DNA of 52,599 bases from Pseudomonas akapageensis (GCF_011355085.1 NZ_VXCP01000056.1:63126-115724), one strand, 5' to 3'; positions 16,497-25,012 are shown, counted from the stretch's first letter. The notes: a model not told the origin generated them from the letters alone. Program-made: numbers and translations.

Positions 16497-17305
16497 GTGT
16501 GTTCAAAAAGCTGGGCGGTGGGTTGCTGGTGCTGGGTTGTGCCGGGTTGTTCGGCTGCGCCAGCCAGGGCAGTGAATCGGCATTGCAGCAGGCGAACTCA
16601 AGCTTTCAGTCGGTCAAGGATGATTCCAATGTGCTGCGCAACGCACCCAGGGATGTGATTCGTGCCGGTGAGTCCCTGGCGCGGGCCGATCGGCTGTCGA
16701 ACTATTGGGGCAGTGGCGCGGACGTGCGGCATTACGCCTACCTCAGTCAGCGCTACAGTGAGATCGCTCGCGAGCACAGCAATGAGGCCATGAATCAAGA
16801 GCGCCTGGCCAAGCTTGAGCTGGAGCGTCAGCGTTTGCAGTTGGCACTGCGTGAGGCGAAGTTGCTGAGCGTGCAGCAGCAGGGCAAGTGGCTGGAAGAA
16901 CAGATTGTCAGCCTGGCGACCACCGAGACCGATCGTGGTCTGGTGATGACCCTGGGGGATGTGTTGTTCGATACCGGCGAGGCGGACCTGAAGAGTTCGG
17001 CTAACCGGACGGTGCTCAAGCTGGTGCAGTTTCTTCAGCTGAACCCCAAGCGGGTGGTGCGTATCGAAGGCTATACCGACAGTACGGGGGCTCGGCAGGA
17101 TAACCTGCAGTTGTCCCGCGCTCGTGCACAGGCGGTGGCTGACGTGTTGATCGATCTCGGGATCGATGAGAAGCGGATACAGGTCGAGGGGTATGGCGAC
17201 GAGTATCCGGTCGAGGCCAATGCGTCCGAGCGTGGCCGGGCGAAGAATCGCCGGGTGGAAATTGTTTTCTCCGATGAGAAGGGGCGGCTTGGCGCGGCTC
17301 GCTGA
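16493..17305 (+). CDS. OmpA-family lipoprotein with DUF4398-like coil
   Basis: A 270-residue outer-membrane lipoprotein. The lipobox LFGC gives lipidation at C22. Residues 35-130 are a charged helical region resembling DUF4398. Residues about 155-265 are an OmpA-like peptidoglycan-binding domain (VLFDTGEADL, VRIEGYTDSTGA, NLQLSRARAQAVADVL, GYGDEYPVEAN, KNRRVEIVF). It should tether the outer membrane to peptidoglycan. The start is GTG at 16493, overlapping the previous stop (GTGA). Operon with the two upstream genes is very likely. A REP doublet follows. Confidence 0.88.
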   Translation: MSVFKKLGGGLLVLGCAGLFGCASQGSESALQQANSSFQSVKDDSNVLRNAPRDVIRAGESLARADRLSNYWGSGADVRHYAYLSQRYSEIAREHSNEAMNQERLAKLELERQRLQLALREAKLLSVQQQGKWLEEQIVSLATTETDRGLVMTLGDVLFDTGEADLKSSANRTVLKLVQFLQLNPKRVVRIEGYTDSTGARQDNLQLSRARAQAVADVLIDLGIDEKRIQVEGYGDEYPVEANASERGRAKNRRVEIVFSDEKGRLGAAR

Positions 17306-17326
17306 ATTCTGACCTGCCTCATTCAC

Positions 17327-17449
17327 CTCGTTCCCACGCTCTGCGTGGGAATGCCCCTCTCAGGGACGCTTCCGCGTCCCGACCTCCGAATTGGCGACAT
17401 TGGCGCAGAGCGCCGCCCGATGCATTCCCACGCAGAGCGTGGGAACGAG
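17327..17449. repeat. REP doublet (REPIN)
   Basis: Two outward copies of the REP core (CTCGTTCCCACGC-TCT-GCGTGGGAATGC at the left; its mirror with GCGTGGGAACGAG at the right) flank about 65 bases with smaller inverted repeats (GGGACGC/GCGTCCC at 17359-17378). It has the layout of a REPIN and lies between the OmpA-like gene and the MocR gene. Confidence 0.88.
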
Positions 17450-17501
17450 CCTCCAAGCACAGTTTCGGCTTTCACCAGACTGTATCGTCGACTATTCTGC
17501 T

Positions 17502-17531
17502 AACTGTTCCCGTACACTTTTCAACTGTTCC
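17502..17531. promoter_or_regulatory. Direct repeats, likely MocR operator
   Basis: AACTGTTCC occurs at 17502-17510 and again at 17523-17531, exactly 21 bases apart (two helix turns), 56 bases before the MocR start. MocR/GabR proteins characteristically bind direct repeats, so this is probably the autoregulatory site of the next gene. Confidence 0.5.
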
Positions 17532-17586
17532 GGTAATCTGTCACACACCAAGAATAAATAAGCAGCCTGCAAGCCGAGATCGTGCC

Positions 17587-19032
17587 ATGACCAACCTCCT
17601 GCTCTACCAACGCATCGCCCAGCAGTTGGCCGAGGATATTCGCCGAGGCGTCTACCAGCCGGGAGAGCGCGTACCCTCTGTGCGCAAGATGAGCTCACAG
17701 CTCAATGTCAGTCACGCCACTGTCTTGCAGGCCTATGCCAATCTCGAAGACCAGGGCTTGATTCGTGCCCGGCCCCAGTCCGGCTACTATGTTCACCAGA
17801 CACCGGCGCTGACGGCTCCGACACCGGACATTGCCCGCGTCGAGCGCCCCGGTCTGGTTACGCGCAGCAGCATCATCCAGCAGGTATTGGTCGAGTCGCG
17901 TCGCGAAGGTGTCTTCCCGCTCGGTGCCGCCGTGCCGCATGTGGACTACCTGCCCGTGCGTGCGCTGCATCAGCAGTTGGCCAAGGTCACCCGTTTCCAC
18001 AGTCCGCGCGCCTTCAGTTATATGTTCAGCCCGGGGTTCGAGCCCTTGCGCCGCCAGGTTGCGATTCGCATGCGTGATGCCGGCGTGGTGGTCGATCCGT
18101 CGGAACTGGTCATCACCCATGGTTGCGTTGACGCGTTGCAGATGTCGTTGCGGGTGCTGACCCGTCCCGGCGACCTGATCGCGGCAGAATCGCCGACTTA
18201 TTATGGCTTGCTGCAGCTGGCTGACCTGCTGGGTCTGAAGGTCATCGAAATCCCCAGCGATCCGTCCACCGGCATGAGTCTTGAGGCATTGCAGCTGGCG
18301 GCCAGCCAGTGGTCGATCAAGGCATTGGTGCTGACCACGCGCCTGAGTAATCCGCTGGGCGGGACCATGCCCGAAGAGCGTCAGAAAAATCTGCTGCGCC
18401 TGGCCTCGGACTTCGATATTCAGATTGTCGAAGACGATATCTATGGCGAACTGATGTTCGAGCAAGGGCGCACCAAGGCGCTCAAGGCCTATGACCGGCT
18501 CGATCGCGTGATTTACTGCTCGAGTTTTTCCAAGACCCTGTCGCCCGGCGTGCGTATTGGCTGGATGATCGCCGGCAAGTACCAGCAGGAAATCCAGCGC
18601 CTGCAGACGTTCAGTACCCATTCGGCCTGCAGCGTGACACAGATGGGGGTGGCGGCTTATCTGGAAAACGGTGGCTACGATCGTCACCTGCGTTTCATCC
18701 GGCAGGAATACCGGAAAAACCTGAGCGCCTATCAGTTGGCCGTTCAGCAGTATTTTCCCGAGGGCACGCAGATGACCCGGCCGACGGGTGGTTTCATTCT
18801 CTGGGTCAGCCTGCCGGGGCGGGTCAATACCCAGGAGCTGCACGTCCGTGCGCTGCAACAAGGCATCAGTATCGCGCCCGGGTTGATCTTCAGTAACACC
18901 GAGCAATTCAACCACTGCATCCGTCTTAACTGCGGGATCCCCTGGAATCGCGAGGCGGAGAGGGCGCTGATGACCCTCGGCATGCTCGCCAGCCAGCTCT
19001 GTCAGGAATCTGCGCTGGGCGGTTTTCAGTAA
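17587..19032 (+). CDS. MocR-family regulator (GntR HTH plus aminotransferase fold)
   Basis: A 481-residue transcription factor. The N-terminal GntR winged helix (about residues 8-75, with GVYQPGERVPSVRKMS and VSHATVLQAYANLEDQGLI) is joined to a fold-type I aminotransferase domain. The PLP lysine is K316 in SSFSKTLSPGVRIGW, so PLP binding is intact. Members respond to PLP adducts of amines or amino acids and regulate nearby metabolism or B6 genes; the effector here is unknown. It has no divergent neighbour; AACTGTTCC direct repeats just upstream suggest autoregulation. It is a regulator rather than a plain aminotransferase because of the HTH. Confidence 0.9.
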   Translation: MTNLLLYQRIAQQLAEDIRRGVYQPGERVPSVRKMSSQLNVSHATVLQAYANLEDQGLIRARPQSGYYVHQTPALTAPTPDIARVERPGLVTRSSIIQQVLVESRREGVFPLGAAVPHVDYLPVRALHQQLAKVTRFHSPRAFSYMFSPGFEPLRRQVAIRMRDAGVVVDPSELVITHGCVDALQMSLRVLTRPGDLIAAESPTYYGLLQLADLLGLKVIEIPSDPSTGMSLEALQLAASQWSIKALVLTTRLSNPLGGTMPEERQKNLLRLASDFDIQIVEDDIYGELMFEQGRTKALKAYDRLDRVIYCSSFSKTLSPGVRIGWMIAGKYQQEIQRLQTFSTHSACSVTQMGVAAYLENGGYDRHLRFIRQEYRKNLSAYQLAVQQYFPEGTQMTRPTGGFILWVSLPGRVNTQELHVRALQQGISIAPGLIFSNTEQFNHCIRLNCGIPWNREAERALMTLGMLASQLCQESALGGFQ

Positions 19033-19119
19033 ACTCTGGGTAAATGCAAGGCTGCACTCTTGTCAGCGCCTGCGCTAACGAGGAGCATATATACCTGTGC
19101 AGTCAATGTGTCGTGAGTC

Positions 19120-19584
19120 ATGAAGTTTTCCTACCCTGCCAGTTTTCTGATTTTGTGTCTGTTCTACCCCGGGATTTCCTCTGCCTCGCTAGAGGCAGTC
19201 GATGCGGGTGTGCCCCCACGTCTGCAGTTGGCCGATTCGAAATCGGCGGCCAAGCCTGCTGCAAAGCCCAAGCAGCCAGCTAAGGCGGTCGCGAGCAAAA
19301 CCAAAGCGCGCAAGTCGGCTGAAGTGATTTCCACCCGTTTGCCGCCAGCCCACCTGGATTTGAGCCTTCCACAGCAGATGGTCGATGAGCTTGAGCCTCC
19401 GGCGCAGGTTGTCGGCGTGCCTCGCAACGGCGTTCTGCCTTCGATGTTCGCTGACAAGCCTGCCGGCGACAGCCCTTACCAGCTCAATGGCCGGTTGATC
19501 AGCAACGAAATGCAGCTGCAGTTGCGCAATGACAGTCGCCATGAAGTCGAAGGGGCGGCCATTGAATTCGAGTACAAGCACTGA
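19120..19584 (+). CDS. Conserved exported protein of unknown function
   Basis: A 154-residue protein with a signal peptide (FSYPASFLILCLFYPGISSA). Residues 40-70 are an alanine/lysine/proline-rich linker (SKSAAKPAAKPKQPAKA) resembling a cell-wall-spanning spacer. The C-terminal part (LNGRLISNEMQLQLRND) has no family I recognise. Relatives are sometimes labelled translation initiation factor 2 because of the Ala/Lys linker; that label is not supported. The ribosome site before ATG 19120 is weak (GTGAG). It stands alone after the MocR gene. Confidence 0.65.
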   Translation: MKFSYPASFLILCLFYPGISSASLEAVDAGVPPRLQLADSKSAAKPAAKPKQPAKAVASKTKARKSAEVISTRLPPAHLDLSLPQQMVDELEPPAQVVGVPRNGVLPSMFADKPAGDSPYQLNGRLISNEMQLQLRNDSRHEVEGAAIEFEYKH

Positions 19585-19700
19585 CTATCCGGTCAGTCAG
19601 GTACGTCATGAAATCTCGCGGGTAGTAATTTCAAACGACTGTTTTAACGGTTACTATCCGGATTCATTCATCACTTTGCTTTCCCGAGGATTCTGTCGTC

Positions 19701-19958
19701 ATGAAGTGCCGTGAAGGTTGTGGCGCCTGTTGCATAGCGCCATCGATCAGTTCGCCCATTCCGGGAATGCCCAATGGCAAGCCGGCGGGGGAGCGGTGCC
19801 TGCATCTGTCCGCTGCTAATCTGTGTGAACTGTTCGGGCGCCCTGAGCGACCGGCGGTCTGCGGTGGCTTTGCGGCGGATGCTGAGGTTTGCGGCAATGA
19901 TCGCGACGAAGCCATAAGAATTCTGGGGTGGTGGGAGCAAGTGACGGCTGTAGCCTGA
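19701..19958 (+). CDS. YkgJ-family cysteine cluster protein
   Basis: An 85-residue protein with eight cysteines (3, 7, 10, 11, 33, 42, 54, 64), in the pattern CREGCGACC...C...C...VCGGF of the YkgJ family, which is thought to bind a metal or Fe-S cluster. The start ATG 19701 has GAGGATT upstream. It lies 23 bases before the START-domain gene on the same strand and may be co-transcribed. No function is known for this short form. Confidence 0.85.
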   Translation: MKCREGCGACCIAPSISSPIPGMPNGKPAGERCLHLSAANLCELFGRPERPAVCGGFAADAEVCGNDRDEAIRILGWWEQVTAVA

Positions 19959-19972
19959 CTTCGACAATAAGG

Positions 19973-19980
19973 AATAACAA
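19973..19980 (+). promoter_or_regulatory. Candidate Hfq/Crc target at the START gene
   Basis: AATAACAA fits the AAnAANAA catabolite-repression pattern recognised by Hfq with Crc in Pseudomonas, and it lies between the ribosome site and the ATG at 19982. An 8-base A-rich match may arise by chance. Confidence 0.3.
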
Positions 19981-19981
19981 A

Positions 19982-20584
19982 ATGGGATCGCTGCATCGAA
20001 TTGCTGTTGTGTGTGGGTTGACGACCTTGCTGGCAGCCGGGGCGCAAGCCGATGACTGGCAAGTAGCCAAGGATGCGGATGGGATCAAGATTTCCCTGAG
20101 TGATGTGGCGGGCTCCAAGTACAAGGCTTATCGCGGTGTCACCCTGATCAAGGCGAATGTCGCCAAGTTGCGTGCCTTGCAGGAAGACACGCCGGCTGCC
20201 TGTGCCTGGATCCATGAGTGCAAGACTCAGAAGTTGCTCAAGCGTGAGGGCAACGAGAGCTGGACTTACACCCAGTTCAGCCCGCCGTGGCCGGTAACCC
20301 CGCGTGATTCGGTGCTGCATGTGACCACCACCGAAGATTCCGACGGCAGCCTGACCCGCAAGCTGGAAGGCGTGCCCAAATACCTCCCTGAAGAGAAGGG
20401 GTTTGTCCGCGTGGCTCAGGTGGAAGGCTTCTGGAAGTTCGTGCCCAAGGGCGACAGCACCGAGGTGACCTACCAGGTGCACACCGAGCCGGGTGGTAGC
20501 GTGCCATCGTGGCTGGCCAACAGTTTCGTCGTGGATGCACCTTTCAATACATTGAAGGCGTTGAAGGCGAAGGCGGAGAAGTAA
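19982..20584 (+). CDS. START domain-containing exported protein
   Basis: A 200-residue protein with a signal peptide (VVCGLTTLLAAGAQA) and a single START (lipid-transfer-like) domain: DWQVAKDADGIKIS, YRGVTLIKANVAKLRAL, WTYTQFSPPWPVTPRDSV, TEVTYQVHTEPGGSVPSWLAN. Such Pseudomonas proteins are periplasmic and of unknown ligand. ATG 19982 is preceded by AAGGAATAAC; the in-frame extension from 19928 overlaps the YkgJ gene and is rejected. It precedes, on the opposite strand, the citrate synthase gene, as PA1579 does in P. aeruginosa. Confidence 0.85.
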   Translation: MGSLHRIAVVCGLTTLLAAGAQADDWQVAKDADGIKISLSDVAGSKYKAYRGVTLIKANVAKLRALQEDTPAACAWIHECKTQKLLKREGNESWTYTQFSPPWPVTPRDSVLHVTTTEDSDGSLTRKLEGVPKYLPEEKGFVRVAQVEGFWKFVPKGDSTEVTYQVHTEPGGSVPSWLANSFVVDAPFNTLKALKAKAEK

Positions 20585-20643
20585 AGACAGGATTACAGTT
20601 TTCAAAACTATCGTTGAGTTGAAAACTGTATGACCTCGTTGAC

Positions 20644-20752
20644 CTCGTTCCCACGCTCTGCGTGGGAATGCGTCCTGCGACGCTCCGCGCTGCGTTCTTG
20701 CAGCGACGCGGAGCGTCTGACACGGCATTCCCACGCGGAGCGTGGGAACGAG
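20644..20752. repeat. REP doublet (REPIN)
   Basis: Same family as 17327-17449: CTCGTTCCCACGC-TCT-GCGTGGGAATGCG at the left and GCATTCCCACGC-GGA-GCGTGGGAACGAG at the right, with a central inverted repeat (GACGCTCCGCG / CGCGGAGCGTC). It lies between the START gene and the gltA terminator. Confidence 0.88.
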
Positions 20753-20779
20753 AAGCGTGAGAGCGAGAAATCAACCAAC

Positions 20780-20811
20780 AAAAAAGGCTGCCAAATGGCA
20801 GCCTTTTTTTG
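20780..20811. terminator. Bidirectional rho-independent terminator at the end of gltA
   Basis: AGGCTGCC/GGCAGCCT (20785-20804) with a short AAAT loop is flanked by A on the left (20780-20785) and T on the right, so it can end transcripts on both strands. It is 24 bases past the gltA stop (minus). Confidence 0.88.
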
Positions 20812-20834
20812 TTTTCAGCGCTACAGGGCAGTGC

Positions 20835-22124
20835 TTACTTGCGGTCTTCCAGCTTGGTGATGTCGCGCGACTCGTAGCCGGTGTACAGCTGACGCGGGCG
20901 GCCGATCTTGTACGGGCTGGAGAGCATTTCTTTCCAGTGCGAGATCCAGCCGACGGTGCGAGCCAGGGCGAAGATCACGGTGAACATGCTGGTTGGAATG
21001 CCGATCGCCTTGAGGATGATCCCCGAGTAGAAGTCGACGTTCGGGTACAGCGAGCGCTCGATGAAGTACGGGTCGGTCAGGGCGATCTCTTCCAGGCGCA
21101 TGGCCAGTTCGAGTTGCGGATCGTTTTTGATACCCAGTTCCTTGAGCACTTCGTCGCAGGTCTTTTTCATGACCGTGGCGCGTGGATCACGGTTCTTGTA
21201 GACCCGGTGACCGAAGCCCATCAGTTTGAACGGATCGTTCTTGTCCTTGGCCTTGGCGATGAACTTGTCGATGTTCGAGACATCGCCAATTTCGTCGAGC
21301 ATGGTCAGTACCGCTTCGTTCGCACCGCCGTGGGCAGGGCCCCACAGTGCGGCGATACCGGCGGCGATACAGGCGAACGGGTTGGCACCCGAGGAGCCGG
21401 CAAGGCGTACGGTGGAGGTCGAGGCGTTCTGTTCGTGGTCGGCATGGAGGATGAAGATCCGATCCATGGCCTTGGCCAGTACCGGGCTGATCGGTTTGAT
21501 CTCGCACGGGGTGTTGAACATCATGTGCAGGAAGTTTTCCGCGTACGACAGGTCGTTGCGCGGGTACATCATGGGCTGGCCCATGGAGTACTTGTAAACC
21601 ATCGCTGCCAGGGTCGGCATCTTGGCAACCAGGCGGATCGCGGAAATTTCGCGATGCTGCGGGTTATTGATGTCCAGGGAGTCGTGGTAGAAGGCCGAAA
21701 GGGCGCCGACTACACCGCACATGACGGCCATTGGGTGGGCGTCGCGGCGGAAGCCGTTGAAGAAGGTCTTCAATTGCTCGTGAACCATGGTGTGGTTCTT
21801 CACGGTGCCGACGAACTGGGCTTTCTGTTCGGCGGTAGGCAGTTCGCCGTTGAGCAGCAGGTAGCAGGTTTCCAGGTAGTCGGACTGCTCTGCCAGTTGC
21901 TCGATCGGGTAGCCGCGATGCAGCAGGACGCCTTGATCGCCGTCGATATAAGTGATCTTCGATTCGCACGAGGCGGTCGACATGAAACCAGGGTCGAAAG
22001 TGAAACGGCCCGTGGCCGTCAGACCCCTGACATCGATAACATCGGGACCAACGGTGCCGGTTAAAATGGGCAGCTCGACGGGGGCTGCGCCCTCGATGAT
22101 CAACTGCGCTTTTTTGTCAGCCAT
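20835..22124 (-). CDS. gltA: Citrate synthase (type II, hexameric)
   Basis: A 429-residue cytoplasmic enzyme that condenses oxaloacetate and acetyl-CoA to citrate, the entry step of the citric acid cycle. The catalytic triad is present: H265 (GPAHGGAN), H306 (FGHRVYKNRDPRA) and D364 (PNVDFYSG). Length matches the Gram-negative type II enzyme. It is divergent from sdhC; a sigma70-like promoter on the minus strand (TTGACT, 16 bases, TATAGT at 22183-22210) lies about 60-85 bases upstream, and AGGAGG precedes the ATG. A bidirectional terminator follows. Confidence 0.97.
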   Translation of the reverse strand: MADKKAQLIIEGAAPVELPILTGTVGPDVIDVRGLTATGRFTFDPGFMSTASCESKITYIDGDQGVLLHRGYPIEQLAEQSDYLETCYLLLNGELPTAEQKAQFVGTVKNHTMVHEQLKTFFNGFRRDAHPMAVMCGVVGALSAFYHDSLDINNPQHREISAIRLVAKMPTLAAMVYKYSMGQPMMYPRNDLSYAENFLHMMFNTPCEIKPISPVLAKAMDRIFILHADHEQNASTSTVRLAGSSGANPFACIAAGIAALWGPAHGGANEAVLTMLDEIGDVSNIDKFIAKAKDKNDPFKLMGFGHRVYKNRDPRATVMKKTCDEVLKELGIKNDPQLELAMRLEEIALTDPYFIERSLYPNVDFYSGIILKAIGIPTSMFTVIFALARTVGWISHWKEMLSSPYKIGRPRQLYTGYESRDITKLEDRK

Positions 22125-22182
22125 GTGGCCTCCTATTAATGCTTGAAATCATCAGACAGACCCCCCACGCAGGGCCCGCACC

Positions 22183-22210
22183 ACTATAGTGAGATAAATT
22201 CGAAAGTCAA
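22183..22210 (-). promoter_or_regulatory. Predicted gltA promoter
   Basis: On the minus strand, TTGACT (22210-22205), 16 bases, TATAGT (22188-22183). It gives a leader of about 50 bases before the gltA ATG at 22124. The remaining 364-base divergent region has no other gene. Confidence 0.55.
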
Positions 22211-22324
22211 TTTGCTTAAAGTCAGGCTGGACTGGGCTTTGGGCGCTATTTTTCCTCGAAAATCCCCGCCATTTACGCCTTTTATTCGACCAAAGCAATC
22301 CGCTATTAGGGGTAGGCCTTTTCA

Positions 22325-22353
22325 TTGTCATTAGTGCCCTAACTGTCTATACT
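22325..22353 (+). promoter_or_regulatory. Predicted sdh-suc promoter
   Basis: TTGTCA (22325-22330), a 17-base spacer and TATACT (22348-22353) are close to the sigma70 consensus. A start near 22360 would give a leader of about 130 bases before sdhC. Confidence 0.65.
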
Positions 22354-22488
22354 CGGCACCCGACCGCTCGGGGCTTTAAGGCCTGTTTTGCTGGGCGTCG
22401 TCACTTCCTGGGTGGTGGGTACCTGACCAGTGCACTTCCCGACAACTTTGCCCTGCTTGCTAGGGGCTCTTCAGTGTGAAAAAAAGCC

Positions 22489-22863
22489 GTGAATAGCCAA
22501 CGACCTGTAAACCTAGACCTAAGGACCATCAAACTCCCTGTCACTGCTTACACGTCCATTCTTCACCGTATCTCCGGCGTCATCCTCTTCCTGGGCCTGG
22601 GCATCATGCTTTATGCATTGGGCAAATCCCTGGGTTCGGAGGAAGGCTTCGGTGAGGTGAAGGCGTGTTTGACCAGTCCGCTGGCCAAGCTTGTGACTTG
22701 GGGCCTGCTGTCCGCCTTGCTGTATCACCTGGTGGCCGGTGTACGCCACTTGCTTATGGATATGGGCATCGGTGAAACGCTGGAAGGCGGCAAACTGGGC
22801 TCGAAAATCGTGATCGCCGTTTCTGCGGTGGTGATCGTTCTGGCGGGAGTTTGGATATGGTAA
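22489..22863 (+). CDS. sdhC: Succinate dehydrogenase cytochrome b556 subunit
   Basis: A 124-residue membrane anchor of complex II with three helices. HRISGVILF (residues 26-34) holds the Ser/Arg quinone-site residues, and H80 in YHLVAGVRHLLMD is the expected heme b ligand (E. coli His84). It starts at GTG 22489: the frame is closed by a TGA at 22477-22479, so relatives' extra N-terminal KKA is absent. The ribosome site is poor (A-rich, no GGAG). sdhD overlaps its end by 7 bases. First gene of sdhCDAB-sucAB-lpdG-sucCD. Confidence 0.94.
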   Translation: MNSQRPVNLDLRTIKLPVTAYTSILHRISGVILFLGLGIMLYALGKSLGSEEGFGEVKACLTSPLAKLVTWGLLSALLYHLVAGVRHLLMDMGIGETLEGGKLGSKIVIAVSAVVIVLAGVWIW

Positions 22864-23225
22864 CCAATGTCACGAACCTGTCGCGTTCGGGCCTCTATGA
22901 CTGGATGGCGCAACGCGTTTCTGCAGTCGTTCTCGCGGCTTATTTCATTTTCCTGATCGGGTACCTCGCGGCGCACCCGGGCATCGATTATGCCCAGTGG
23001 CACGCTCTGTTCTCCAATAACCTGATGCGTATCTTCAGTCTGCTGGCGCTGGTTGCCCTGGGCGCTCACGCCTGGGTCGGCATGTGGACCATCGCGACCG
23101 ACTACCTGACGCCAATGGCGTTCGGCAAGTCGGCGACTGCCGTACGTTTCCTGTTTCAGGCGGTATGTGGTGTCGCGATGTTCGCGTACTTCGTCTGGGG
23201 CGTGCAGATTCTCTGGGGTATCTGA
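22857..23225 (+). CDS. sdhD: Succinate dehydrogenase hydrophobic membrane anchor subunit
   Basis: A 122-residue three-helix subunit pairing with SdhC to bind heme b and ubiquinone. H71 in GAHAWVGMW is the heme ligand and D82-Y83 (TDYLTP) form the quinone site, at the same numbers as in E. coli. The ATG at 22857 has GGAG 7 bases upstream, inside the sdhC end; a TTG at 22851 is too close to that site. sdhA starts 3 bases after the stop. Confidence 0.94.
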   Translation: MVTNVTNLSRSGLYDWMAQRVSAVVLAAYFIFLIGYLAAHPGIDYAQWHALFSNNLMRIFSLLALVALGAHAWVGMWTIATDYLTPMAFGKSATAVRFLFQAVCGVAMFAYFVWGVQILWGI

Positions 23226-23228
23226 TTC

Positions 23229-25001
23229 ATGGCTATGATTCCAACGATTTCTTTCGACGCCATCATTGTTGGCGGCGGCGGTGCCGGCATGCGCGCAGCG
23301 CTGCAGCTGGCCCAGGGCGGTCACAAGACTGCCGTGATCACCAAGGTCTTCCCGACCCGTTCGCACACTGTATCGGCCCAGGGTGGCATCACCTGCGCCA
23401 TCGCTTCGGCCGACCCGAACGATGACTGGCGCTGGCACATGTACGATACCGTCAAGGGTTCCGACTACATCGGTGACCAGGACGCTATCGAATACATGTG
23501 TCAGGAAGGTCCTGCAGCCGTATTCGAGCTGGACCACATGGGTCTGCCGTTCTCCCGTACCGAGACCGGCCGTATCTACCAGCGTCCGTTCGGTGGTCAG
23601 TCCAAGGACTTCGGTAAAGGCGGCCAGGCTGCCCGTACCTGCGCAGCTTCCGACCGTACCGGTCACGCGCTGCTGCACACCCTGTACCAGGGCAACCTGA
23701 AAGCAGGCACTACCTTCCTGAACGAGTACTACGCCGTTGACCTGGTCAAGAACCAGGACGGCGCCTTCGTCGGCGTGATCGCGATCTGCATCGAAACCGG
23801 CGAAACCCAGTACATCCGTTCCAAGGCCACTGTACTGGCCACTGGCGGTGCGGGCCGTATCTACGCCTCCACCACCAACGCCCTGATCAACACCGGTGAC
23901 GGCGTCGGCATGGCCCTGCGTGCAGGTGTGCCGGTCCAGGACATCGAAATGTGGCAGTTCCACCCAACCGGCATCGCCGGCGCAGGTGTACTGGTCACCG
24001 AAGGTTGCCGCGGTGAAGGCGGTTACCTGATCAACAAGCACGGCGAGCGTTTCATGGAACGTTACGCGCCTAACGCCAAGGACCTTGCCGGTCGTGACGT
24101 TGTGGCCCGTTCCATGGTTAAAGAGATCATCGCCGGCAACGGCTGTGGCCCGAATGGCGACCACGTGATGCTCAAGCTCGACCACCTGGGCGAGGAAGTA
24201 CTGCACAGCCGCCTGCCAGGTATCTGTGAATTGTCCAAGACCTTCGCCCACGTCGACCCTGTGGTCGCGCCGGTGCCGGTCGTTCCAACCTGCCACTACA
24301 TGATGGGCGGCGTTGCCACCAACATTCATGGCCAGGCCATTACCCAGGACGCCGATGGCGTCGACCAGGTCATCCCGGGCCTGTTCGCCGTAGGTGAAGT
24401 GGCGTGCGTATCGGTTCACGGTGCCAACCGTCTGGGCGGCAACTCGTTGCTCGACCTGGTGGTTTTCGGTCGTGCGGCCGGCCTGCACCTGGAAAAAGCG
24501 CTGACCGACGGTATCGAATACCGCGACGCCAGCGACACCGACATCGAAGTTGCACTGAACCGTCTGAACAAGCTCAACGAGCGTACCACCGGTGAAGACG
24601 TGGCAACCTTGCGTCGCGAGCTGCAGAGCTGCATGCAGAACTACTTCGGTGTATTCCGTACCGGCGAATACATGCAGAAGGGTATCGAGCAACTGGCTGG
24701 CCTGCGCGAGCGTATCGCCAACGTCAAGATCAACGACAAGTCCCAGGCCTTCAACACCGCGCGCATCGAAGCGCTGGAGCTGCAGAACCTGCTGGAAGTC
24801 GCTGAAGCAACCGCCATCGCGGCCGAAGTTCGTAAAGAGTCCCGCGGCGCTCACGCCCGTGAAGACTTTGAAGACCGTGACGACGAAAACTGGCTGTGCC
24901 ACACCCTGTACTTCCCAGGTGAGAAGCGGGTTGCCAAACGTGCAGTCAACTTCGCGCCGAAGACCGTACCGGCGTTCGAACCAAAAGTCCGGACTTACTA
25001 A
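23229..25001 (+). CDS. sdhA: Succinate dehydrogenase flavoprotein subunit
   Basis: A 590-residue subunit that oxidises succinate to fumarate with a covalently bound FAD. The FAD dinucleotide motif is GGGGAG (residues 15-20) and the flavinylated residue is H46 in RSHTVSAQGG. The active-site stretch WQFHPTGI and the R(A)CHYMMGG-type block (TCHYMMGGV) are present. Length is typical. It follows sdhD by 3 bases and precedes sdhB by 11 bases. The large minus-strand open frame opposite it is a codon-bias shadow. Confidence 0.97.
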   Translation: MAMIPTISFDAIIVGGGGAGMRAALQLAQGGHKTAVITKVFPTRSHTVSAQGGITCAIASADPNDDWRWHMYDTVKGSDYIGDQDAIEYMCQEGPAAVFELDHMGLPFSRTETGRIYQRPFGGQSKDFGKGGQAARTCAASDRTGHALLHTLYQGNLKAGTTFLNEYYAVDLVKNQDGAFVGVIAICIETGETQYIRSKATVLATGGAGRIYASTTNALINTGDGVGMALRAGVPVQDIEMWQFHPTGIAGAGVLVTEGCRGEGGYLINKHGERFMERYAPNAKDLAGRDVVARSMVKEIIAGNGCGPNGDHVMLKLDHLGEEVLHSRLPGICELSKTFAHVDPVVAPVPVVPTCHYMMGGVATNIHGQAITQDADGVDQVIPGLFAVGEVACVSVHGANRLGGNSLLDLVVFGRAAGLHLEKALTDGIEYRDASDTDIEVALNRLNKLNERTTGEDVATLRRELQSCMQNYFGVFRTGEYMQKGIEQLAGLRERIANVKINDKSQAFNTARIEALELQNLLEVAEATAIAAEVRKESRGAHAREDFEDRDDENWLCHTLYFPGEKRVAKRAVNFAPKTVPAFEPKVRTY

Positions 25002-25012
25002 GGGTGGCCGCT

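Noticed and set aside
19120..19584. Translation initiation factor 2 label for the small exported protein
   Set aside because: The resemblance is only to an Ala/Lys-rich linker; there is a signal peptide and no GTPase motif.
17327..20752. Recurring palindromes as a CRISPR array
   Set aside because: The repeats are dispersed singlets and doublets with inverted orientation and no regular spacers; they are REP elements.
22725..24902. 725-codon minus-strand open frame opposite sdhC, sdhD and sdhA
   Set aside because: It lies antisense to essential, intact genes and has no recognisable motif or ribosome site.
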